Source of the DNA: an uncultured Pseudomonadota bacterium
GTDB lineage: Bacteria; Pseudomonadota; Gammaproteobacteria; Burkholderiales; Nitrosomonadaceae
NCBI GenBank assembly: GCA_903957805.1
Contig: CAJBQQ010000122.1
Location: 1 to 5,564 of the forward strand
DNA length: 5,564 bases
Direction: 5' to 3'
Both the position numbers and the translations under genes were made by a program. Shown in pieces: positions 1-5,564 of the stretch (its first letter is position 1; each line of letters starts with the position of its first letter). The notes under the pieces were generated by a model. That model was not told where the DNA came from, searched no databases, and saw only the letters and a list, made by a program, of their open reading frames with translations.

Positions 1-1
1 A

Positions 2-1144
2 ACCACTGACCTGCTACAAGTGATGCTGAAGGATAGTGCTCATATCCAAGAAAAAGAAACGGAATGGCAGAACAAGATGGGGTATCGCAATCAGCGTAAA
101 CCACACCACGAAATCGCGCCGCTTTATACCGTCACCCAGGCGGAGACTTTTCTCCGACAGATAGAGAGTACGGATTATGATATTGAGATCACACCCCACC
201 CATCAGTGCGCTGCATTTTCCGCGATGCCGGCCACATTTTAGGATCTGCCATCATCGAGGTATGGATAAAAGCCGATGAGGGTCACAAGAAACTGCTCTT
301 CTCCGGTGATCTAGGACAACCGGGCCATCCTATCGTTCACGACCCTACTCCAATCCAGCAGACCGATGTGCTACTGGTTGAGTCAACCTACGGCAACCGT
401 CTGCACCGAAATATGAAGGACACGCTAGATGAACTGGTGCATGTCGTCAACGACACCCTGCAGCGAAAAGGCGGCAATGTGATCGTCCCCTCTTTCGCCG
501 TAGGCCGTACTCAGGACCTTCTGTTTCTGCTGATCGATCTCTACCGACAGGGCAGGCTCGGCGAGATGGATATTTATGTGGACTCACCCATGGCACTAGC
601 CGCAACCGACATCACTCTTAAGCATATGAAACTGCTCGACAAGGAGACTGTCAGTATGATGCAGTGGTTAACCCAGAGCTCCGGTAGACCGCGCATTCAT
701 TTTGTGCAAGATGTTGAAGAGTCTATGCGACTCAATAATGTGCAGCATGGTGCAATCATCATCTCCGCCAGTGGTATGTGTGATGCTGGCCGCATCAAGT
801 ACCACCTTAAATACAATCTGGGCAGACCTGAGTGCAGCATCCTCATTACTGGATTCCAGGCAGAAGGGACGTTAGGACGGAGACTGGTTGACCGTGTCAA
901 GCACGTGAAAATTTTTGGACAAGATATACCCGTACGGGCCGATATATACACCATCGGGGGCCTCTCGGCTCATGCTGATCAAGCAGGCTTGATGACCTGG
1001 CTGGGACATTTTGTTACCCCCCCAGATCAGACCTTTGTGGTGCATGGTGAATCGAGCAATGCTGCCGCCCTGGCTGAGGTGATCCAACAACAATTGCATT
1101 GGCGGGTGAGCGTTCCTGCGCAACTGACATCGGTTACATTCTGA
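2..1144 (+). CDS. MBL-fold/beta-CASP RNA-processing exonuclease (5' truncated by window edge)
   Basis: This is a metallo-beta-lactamase/beta-CASP nuclease, the bacterial relative of eukaryotic CPSF73/Ysh1; characterised members are zinc-dependent, cytoplasmic, and cut or degrade RNA. The frame is open from base 2, so the gene starts outside the window. Counting residues from the GTG codon at base 20, I see the motif III histidine H72 (GHILGSA), motif IV aspartate D97 (SGDLG), beta-CASP motif A E121 (ESTYG), a conserved PSFAVGRTQ block (157-165), ISASGMCDAGR (248-258), motif B H318 (LSAHAD) and motif C H342 (VHGE). The HxHxDH motif II and the first roughly 60-80 residues must lie upstream. The first visible residues (DLLQVMLKDSAHIQEKE) match the conserved segment after motif II, so neither GTG 20 nor ATG 23 is the real start. 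The C-terminus appears complete. dacB begins 2 bases downstream, which suggests one transcript. The family call is firm, but the RNA substrate is unknown. Confidence 0.93.
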   Translation, partial: TTDLLQVMLKDSAHIQEKETEWQNKMGYRNQRKPHHEIAPLYTVTQAETFLRQIESTDYDIEITPHPSVRCIFRDAGHILGSAIIEVWIKADEGHKKLLFSGDLGQPGHPIVHDPTPIQQTDVLLVESTYGNRLHRNMKDTLDELVHVVNDTLQRKGGNVIVPSFAVGRTQDLLFLLIDLYRQGRLGEMDIYVDSPMALAATDITLKHMKLLDKETVSMMQWLTQSSGRPRIHFVQDVEESMRLNNVQHGAIIISASGMCDAGRIKYHLKYNLGRPECSILITGFQAEGTLGRRLVDRVKHVKIFGQDIPVRADIYTIGGLSAHADQAGLMTWLGHFVTPPDQTFVVHGESSNAAALAEVIQQQLHWRVSVPAQLTSVTF

Positions 1145-1146
1145 AT

Positions 1147-2580
1147 ATGATCAGGCCTACCCTAGCTGTGGTCCTCTATTTCTTTGTATTTTCTGTTGCA
1201 CCGGTGTCTGCTACCGCACAAAATCTGCCGAGCCCTATCGTCCAGATACTCAAACAGGCGGGCATCCCCGAGTCTTCCACTGCTATCTACGTGCATGAAA
1301 TCGGAGCAGTTCAACCGGTTATTACTATCAATGCCAATACGGCGATGAATCCCGCATCTGCGATGAAGCTTGTTACCACCTTCGCTGGACTTGAGTTGTT
1401 AGGACCGGCATATACATGGAAGACCGAGTTATACGCTAACGGTATTGTAGAGGGTGATACTTTACGCGGCGATCTAGTGATTAAAGGATATGGTGACCCG
1501 AGGCTCAATCTTGAGAATTTCTGGTTACTGACCCGCCGCTTGCGTCAGACTGGGCTTCGGGAAATCACGGGGGACCTGATACTGGACAGTAGCTACTTCG
1601 ACGCACCCGGAGGAGATCCAGGAGCTTTCGATGGCAAGCCCCACCGTGCATACAATGTCCCCCCCGAGGCGTTACTGGTGAATCATCGCATACTCGCGCT
1701 AAGACTGATCCCACAACCAGGAAGCAAGACCGTCCGGGTGGTGGTTGATCCAATTCCAGAATCACTTGATCTGAACAATAACCTTAAACTCAGCAGCAGC
1801 AAGTGTAACGATTGGCGTGATCTATTCAGCACAGACATCAAGGACAATGGTCGCGTCACGATTACCCTTAATGGTAACTATCCAACAGATTGCGGCGAGA
1901 AGACGCTGTATCTGAGCCTGCACGATAGTCCACTCTATACTTTTAGCCTTTTTAAACAGTTATGGATGCAACAGGGTGGGGTCCTACGGGGAAAGGTTCG
2001 AAGCGATAGCGTATCGGAAAGAACGGCACTATTGGAAACTCATCACTCCCCCCCACTTGCTGAAATCGTTCGAGACATTAATAAGTTCAGCAACAATGTC
2101 ACCGCGAGGCAGCTATACCTCGCCTTGGGGGTGGCGAATGGTGAGGGACCGGCCACCCTTAGCAAATCCAACACCGCCATCAGGCAGTGGCTCACTTCAA
2201 GACAATTGAATTTTCCAGAATTGGTTATCGAAAACGGCTCTGGGCTGTCTCGCAATGAGCGCATCAGCGCAGGTCACCTGGGCGAGCTTCTGCTCACCGC
2301 CTTCCAGAGCTCAATCATGCCGGAGTTCGTCTCGTCGCTACCGATTGCAGCTGTGGATGGCACCATGAAAAAACGTTCTAATGGAACATCCGTTGCAGGA
2401 CAAGCACATATTAAGACTGGTTTGCTGGATAACGTGAAATCAATGGCGGGTTACGTGCTCGATAAATCTGGTAGGAGGGTGGTCGTGGTCTTCTTCGTTA
2501 ATCATTCCAGCTCTGCTAGCGCGCAGTTGGCGATGGATGCCTTGCTACACTGGGTCTATATACGCCCCTCTCACAAGTAA
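1147..2580 (+). CDS. dacB: D-alanyl-D-alanine carboxypeptidase/endopeptidase PBP4
   Basis: This is a class-C penicillin-binding protein (peptidase family S13). Such enzymes remove the terminal D-Ala of peptidoglycan stem peptides and cut D-Ala-mDAP cross-links in the periplasm. From ATG 1147 it encodes 477 residues, a normal PBP4 length. Residues 1-24 form a signal peptide: a short N-terminus with R3, a hydrophobic core (LAVVLYFFVF), and likely cleavage after VSA (22) or ATA (24). There is no lipobox cysteine. All three active-site motifs are present: SxxK at 71-74 (SAMK, nucleophile S71), SxN at 315-317 (SNN) and KTG at 423-425. The roughly 240 residues between SxxK and SxN fit the extra domains typical of PBP4. 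C220 and C249 could form a disulfide there (inference). A longer reading from TTG 1099 would put 16 polar residues before the signal peptide and overlap the upstream gene, so I reject it. No strong Shine-Dalgarno precedes ATG 1147, and translation may be coupled to the nuclease gene ending 2 bases upstream. Confidence 0.95.
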   Translation: MIRPTLAVVLYFFVFSVAPVSATAQNLPSPIVQILKQAGIPESSTAIYVHEIGAVQPVITINANTAMNPASAMKLVTTFAGLELLGPAYTWKTELYANGIVEGDTLRGDLVIKGYGDPRLNLENFWLLTRRLRQTGLREITGDLILDSSYFDAPGGDPGAFDGKPHRAYNVPPEALLVNHRILALRLIPQPGSKTVRVVVDPIPESLDLNNNLKLSSSKCNDWRDLFSTDIKDNGRVTITLNGNYPTDCGEKTLYLSLHDSPLYTFSLFKQLWMQQGGVLRGKVRSDSVSERTALLETHHSPPLAEIVRDINKFSNNVTARQLYLALGVANGEGPATLSKSNTAIRQWLTSRQLNFPELVIENGSGLSRNERISAGHLGELLLTAFQSSIMPEFVSSLPIAAVDGTMKKRSNGTSVAGQAHIKTGLLDNVKSMAGYVLDKSGRRVVVVFFVNHSSSASAQLAMDALLHWVYIRPSHK

Positions 2581-2600
2581 GAAACCTCTTTAAAGTTTCT
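2580..2600. terminator. weak inverted repeat between convergent dacB and trpE
   Basis: The 21-base gap between the two stop codons contains AGAAAC (2580-2585) and its complement GTTTCT (2595-2600) around a 9-base loop, with a small CTTTAAAG palindrome inside. It is symmetrical and placed where a bidirectional terminator would be expected. However, the stem is only 6 pairs and AT-rich, and no clear T tract follows on either strand, so terminator function is a guess from position. Confidence 0.25.
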
Positions 2601-2601
2601 G

Positions 2602-4074
2602 CTACCCGACCTTGCTGTCGAGTCCACTCTCTGCGATTTCGGCCGCACGTAATAGCGCTTTGGCCTTATTCTGAGTCTCAATCCACTCGCTTTGTGGGAC
2701 AGAGTCGGCAACGATGCCGGCACCAGCCTGCACATGTAGCATGCCATCCTTGATCACCCCGGTACGGATGGCAATAGCGAGATCCATGTCACCATTGAAC
2801 CCCAGATAACCCACCGCACCGGCGTAGATACCTCTCTTGGAAACCTCCAGTTCGTCGATGATCTGCATCGCCCGTACCTTGGGCGCACCGCTCACGGTCC
2901 CCGCTGGAAAAGTGGCTCTCAGCACGTCCATCGCTTTCAGACCTGGCTTGAGCTTGGCATCCACATTAGAAACAATATGCATGACATGCGAGTAATTCTC
3001 GATCTTCATATTCTCGGTCACTTTCACCGTACCAGTCTCTGCAACTCGCCCAACATCGTTCCTTCCTAGATCCATCAGCATCACGTGCTCCGCCCGCTCC
3101 TTCGGATCGGCCAGCAGATCGGCCGCAAGGGCTGCATCCTCCTGCGCATTTTTGCCGCGTGGACGGGTCCCCGCGATGGGTCGTACTGTAACCATATCGC
3201 CCTCCAGCCGTACAAGAATTTCAGGTGAAGCACCGACCACATGAAATTCGCCAAAGTGATAATAAAACATGTAGGGGGATGGGTTGAGGCTGCGTAGAGC
3301 TCGATACAGCGCCATCGGTGATGCCGCATAAGGCTTGCTGGTTCGCTGTGACAGCACTACCTGCATGATATCTCCATCAAAGATATAGCGCTTCGCGCGT
3401 CCTACTGCTGAGATGAAATCTGCCTCGCTGAATTCAGACACAGCCTCGCTCACTTTGAATGGCGCTGCCAGCGGAATCTGCAGAGGTCTGCGTAACAGTC
3501 CGAGCAGCTCCTTCATGCGTGACTGTACTATTTGGTATGCGCCCACCTTTGTCGGGTCGGCATAAACGATGAGATAAAGCTTACCCGACAAATTATCTAC
3601 TACCGCCAACTCTTCGGACAAAAGCAATAAAATATCGGGGGTATTAAGTGTATCTGGTCGTGCTTGGCCGGTGAGCCTGTGTTCGATGTAACGTACCACG
3701 TCATAAGAAAAATAACCCGCCAGACCACCACAGAAACGTGGCAGACCCGGTGAGATCGCTGCCTTAAAGTTCGCTAGATAGGATTCAACGAATGCCAATG
3801 GGTCATCCGTTTTTATTTCCTGCGTCTCTTGACCGCTGATGACCCTGAGTTCGTCGCCGCGTGCCTCTATACGTGTCGTGGCAGGCAGTCCAATAAATGA
3901 GTATCGCCCGAAACGCTCACCTCCCTGAACCGATTCCAGTAGATATGAGTAGGGCTGGTTGGCGAGCTTGAGATAGACTGACAGCGGTGTATCAAGATCA
4001 GCAAGCGTCTCCAGCACCATAGGAATACGGTTATAGCCTTGCCCTGCGAGATCATTGAACTCTTTTTCGGTCAT
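2602..4074 (-). CDS. trpE: anthranilate synthase component I
   Basis: TrpE is the large subunit of anthranilate synthase. It converts chorismate to anthranilate, the first step of tryptophan synthesis, using ammonia delivered by the TrpG glutaminase. The 490-residue length is normal. The N-terminal half carries the LLES element (45-48) followed by GGERFGRYSFIG, the region that binds feedback-inhibiting tryptophan. The C-terminal chorismate-binding domain shows GASPEILV (281-288), PIAGTRPRG (299-307), ERAEHVMLMDLGRND (326-340), the MHIVSN histidine H366, FPAGTVSGAPK (389-399) and AGAGIVADSVPQSE (450-463), which include the magnesium-binding glutamates. The alanine in PIAGT separates it from PabB, which has lysine there. 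Its ATG overlaps the gph stop as ATGA (4074-4071), and the upstream Shine-Dalgarno is poor, so translational coupling to gph is likely. No leader peptide or attenuator is present. No trpG follows, so the partner subunit must be encoded elsewhere. Confidence 0.97.
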   Translation of the reverse strand: MTEKEFNDLAGQGYNRIPMVLETLADLDTPLSVYLKLANQPYSYLLESVQGGERFGRYSFIGLPATTRIEARGDELRVISGQETQEIKTDDPLAFVESYLANFKAAISPGLPRFCGGLAGYFSYDVVRYIEHRLTGQARPDTLNTPDILLLLSEELAVVDNLSGKLYLIVYADPTKVGAYQIVQSRMKELLGLLRRPLQIPLAAPFKVSEAVSEFSEADFISAVGRAKRYIFDGDIMQVVLSQRTSKPYAASPMALYRALRSLNPSPYMFYYHFGEFHVVGASPEILVRLEGDMVTVRPIAGTRPRGKNAQEDAALAADLLADPKERAEHVMLMDLGRNDVGRVAETGTVKVTENMKIENYSHVMHIVSNVDAKLKPGLKAMDVLRATFPAGTVSGAPKVRAMQIIDELEVSKRGIYAGAVGYLGFNGDMDLAIAIRTGVIKDGMLHVQAGAGIVADSVPQSEWIETQNKAKALLRAAEIAESGLDSKVG

Positions 4075-4796
4075 GGTATCTTGCGGACCAGCCTACTCGC
4101 CTCATCAATGGATGCGACGATGGCATCACAATCGAGTTCACGCACATCCCGCCCTTCGTTATAGCCATAGGGTACACAGAAGACATAGCATCCCGCTGCA
4201 CGCGCGGCCTCGGTGTCATTGAGCGAGTCCCCAATCAGTAGCATCTCATGCGGCAAGATGCCGAAATGCTTGCAAGCATGCAGCAGGGGCAGTGGATCAG
4301 GCTTTCTTCTCGGCAGACTGTCGCCGGACAGGACAATCTCAAAATAATCTAATAGACCAGTACCACGTAGCAGTGGCTGGGTAAAGGCCTCGGCCTTATT
4401 GGTGATACAAGCCAGGCGCAATCCCTGCCGCTGGAGAGCATTCAATCCATTGATCACCCCCGGGTAGGGGGATGTGTTGACGCACAAAGTGTTGGCATAT
4501 TCGCGTTCATATATCGGCATCGCCTTGGCAAATAAAGTGGTATCAGGCTCATCGTCGAGACTTCCTGTCAGTGACCGCTTTACCAGCTTCTGAATGCCCT
4601 TACCGATATAGGAGCGGATAGTCTCAACCGGCAGCTCCTCCCTTCCCAATTCCCGTAACATGCTATTCGCAGCAGCGGCAAGATCGCCAGCCGTATCGAG
4701 CAGCGTACCGTCCAGATCGATCATCACCGCCTTGACCGGCAGCAGCGCTCCCTTTTGCGCTGCTGAATCAGCAGCGTTCTGGGAATCTTTGATCAT
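4071..4796 (-). CDS. gph: phosphoglycolate phosphatase (HAD superfamily)
   Basis: Gph hydrolyses 2-phosphoglycolate, formed by Rubisco oxygenation or by repair of oxidised DNA ends, to glycolate and phosphate in the cytoplasm. The 241-residue protein has the full HAD set: motif I DLDGT with nucleophile D27 and acid/base D29, motif II ITNK (T132), motif III lysine K165 in RRKPDP, and motif IV GDSLND (D190, D194). The segment between motifs I and II, including YIGKGIQKLVKRSL (63-76), fits the helical cap of the Gph-like subfamily. An N-terminal stretch of about 20 polar, alanine-rich residues precedes the usual VKAVMIDLDGT start. ATG 4796 is still the best start, because no well-placed alternative lies between it and motif I, and a GAAGG sequence lies about 13 bases upstream. 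It follows rpe by 8 bases and overlaps trpE by 4. The rpe linkage supports Gph, but HAD phosphatases vary in substrate, so another small phosphorylated substrate is possible. Confidence 0.92.
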   Translation of the reverse strand: MIKDSQNAADSAAQKGALLPVKAVMIDLDGTLLDTAGDLAAAANSMLRELGREELPVETIRSYIGKGIQKLVKRSLTGSLDDEPDTTLFAKAMPIYEREYANTLCVNTSPYPGVINGLNALQRQGLRLACITNKAEAFTQPLLRGTGLLDYFEIVLSGDSLPRRKPDPLPLLHACKHFGILPHEMLLIGDSLNDTEAARAAGCYVFCVPYGYNEGRDVRELDCDAIVASIDEASRLVRKIP

Positions 4797-4804
4797 TATT
4801 GCGG

Positions 4805-5488
4805 CTAGACCTTCGCCAATTCGGCGCGCAGCGCAGCCACGACCGTGTCATAACGGTGCGGATCGCTATCCTTGCCGGCACTGTAAATAGCTGAACCAGC
4901 TACAAAGGTATCAGCACCCGCACGCGCGATCTCGGCGATGTTGTCTACCTTCACACCGCCATCAACCTCAAGCAGGATATCCCTACCACAAGTATCAATC
5001 CGAGCCCGTACCGCCCTCAGCTTGTTCAATGCTTCTGGAATGAACTTCTGTCCGCCAAAACCGGGGTTGACCGACATGATCAGGATCAGATCAATCTTAT
5101 CCATAACATGATCAAGATAATGCAGCGGTGTTGCTGGATTAAACACCAGACCGGCCTTGCACCCTTGCTCCTTGATCAGTCCGATGGTGCGGTCGATATG
5201 CTTGGACGCTTCAGGGTGGAAAGAAATAATATTGGCCCCGGCCTTCGCGAAGTCAGGAACAATCCGATCAACCGGCTCCACCATCAGGTGCACGTCGATG
5301 ATGGCCTTAGTCAGGGGACGAATCGCCTCACACACCAACGGACCGATCGTTAGGTTTGGGACGTAATGATTATCCATCACGTCAAAATGAATGATATCCG
5401 CACCCGAATCAACGACAGCGGTTATCTCCTCGCCCAGCTTGGCAAAGTTCGCGGAAAGAATACTCGGAGCGATACGGTAATTGGCCAT
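4805..5488 (-). CDS. rpe: ribulose-phosphate 3-epimerase
   Basis: Rpe interconverts D-ribulose 5-phosphate and D-xylulose 5-phosphate in the pentose phosphate pathway, and in the Calvin cycle where one exists. The 227-residue TIM-barrel protein has the usual length and landmarks: IAPSILSANFAKLG (6-19) with substrate-side S9, the metal-binding H34 and D36 in HFDVMDNHYVPN, H67 in DVHLMVEP, MSVNPGFGGQKFI (138-150) around the phosphate-binding loop, and catalytic D176 in LEVDGGV, followed by GADTFVAGSAI (191-201). The start at ATG 5488 agrees with the family's N-terminus and has an AGGGTGG sequence 6 bases upstream. It is the first gene of the visible rpe-gph-trpE run. A Calvin-cycle role is possible, since gph is adjacent, but nothing in this window shows Rubisco or phosphoribulokinase. 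Confidence 0.97.
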   Translation of the reverse strand: MANYRIAPSILSANFAKLGEEITAVVDSGADIIHFDVMDNHYVPNLTIGPLVCEAIRPLTKAIIDVHLMVEPVDRIVPDFAKAGANIISFHPEASKHIDRTIGLIKEQGCKAGLVFNPATPLHYLDHVMDKIDLILIMSVNPGFGGQKFIPEALNKLRAVRARIDTCGRDILLEVDGGVKVDNIAEIARAGADTFVAGSAIYSAGKDSDPHRYDTVVAALRAELAKV

Positions 5489-5494
5489 GAAAAA

Positions 5495-5501
5495 CCACCC
5501 T
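5495..5501 (-). promoter_or_regulatory. ribosome binding site of rpe
   Basis: AGGGTGG on the minus strand lies 6 bases before the rpe ATG. It is an imperfect Shine-Dalgarno, but its spacing is good and it supports ATG 5488 as the start. Confidence 0.5.
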
Positions 5502-5521
5502 ATAATAAAAACATTATTTTA
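5502..5521 (-). promoter_or_regulatory. possible -10 region for the rpe-gph-trpE operon
   Basis: This AT-rich stretch upstream of rpe contains two minus-strand hexamers that each match TATAAT at 5 of 6 positions: TATTAT (5502-5507) and TAAAAT (5516-5521). TATTAT is very close to the ribosome binding site, so it would leave almost no leader. I found no convincing -35 box 16-18 bases upstream of either. The real promoter may lie beyond the window, especially if an upstream gene shares the transcript. Confidence 0.25.
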
Positions 5522-5564
5522 CCCGGAAATGGCTACCACGGGCCACTGGCTTCATCCCACACGC

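Noticed and set aside
20..25. GTG/ATG at the left edge as the start of the nuclease gene
   Set aside because: The open frame continues to the window edge with family-like residues before it, and a start here would remove the essential HxHxDH zinc-binding motif.
1099..1146. TTG start giving a longer dacB product
   Set aside because: It would add 16 residues before an otherwise well-formed signal peptide and overlap the nuclease gene by 46 bases. ATG 1147 gives a normal secreted PBP4.
1976..2264. Overlapping open frames on both strands inside dacB
   Set aside because: They lie wholly within a gene with intact PBP4 motifs, have no family-like motifs, and are explained as shadows of dacB.
4457..4471. 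C-run/G-run inverted sequence inside gph as a regulatory hairpin
   Set aside because: CCCCC followed closely by GGG and GGGGG could fold, but it lies in conserved coding sequence (around the SPYPGVI residues) and has no terminator-like T tract.
5529..5564. A divergent + strand gene starting at ATG 5529
   Set aside because: Only 12 codons are visible, the preceding GGAA is too close to the ATG to act as a ribosome binding site, and the residues (MATTGHWLHPTR) match nothing I recognise.

Overview
This 5.56 kb window of bacterial chromosome is densely coding: five protein genes, no RNA genes, and no mobile element or CRISPR array that I can see. It most resembles a proteobacterium, probably gamma or beta. 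The reasons are the rpe-gph-trpE gene order (known, for example, from Pseudomonas), the class-C PBP4 with a Gram-negative-style signal peptide, and moderate GC content with ordinary proteobacterial codon use. I cannot name the genus.

Left half, + strand: a 5'-truncated gene for a metallo-beta-lactamase/beta-CASP RNA nuclease of the CPSF73-like family runs to 1144. Two bases later starts dacB (1147-2580), a periplasmic D-Ala-D-Ala carboxypeptidase/endopeptidase (PBP4). They look co-transcribed, although their functions, RNA processing and peptidoglycan trimming, are not obviously linked.

Right half, - strand: rpe (5488-4805), gph (4796-4071) and trpE (4074-2602) form a compact operon with an 8-base gap and a 4-base ATGA overlap. 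Rpe interconverts ribulose-5-P and xylulose-5-P. Gph removes 2-phosphoglycolate. TrpE commits chorismate to tryptophan. The two carbon-metabolism genes sit upstream of an amino-acid gene that is translationally coupled to gph. No trpG follows trpE; trpE instead meets dacB tail to tail across 21 bases.

The last 76 bases, upstream of rpe, hold a plausible ribosome binding site and weak AT-rich promoter-like hexamers. They may also hold the tail of another minus-strand gene that I could not identify. All five genes belong to well-known families and I found no convincing undescribed system. The points most worth checking are the beta-CASP/PBP4 pairing, three C7 tracts within about 1 kb of those two genes, and the separation of trpE from trpG.
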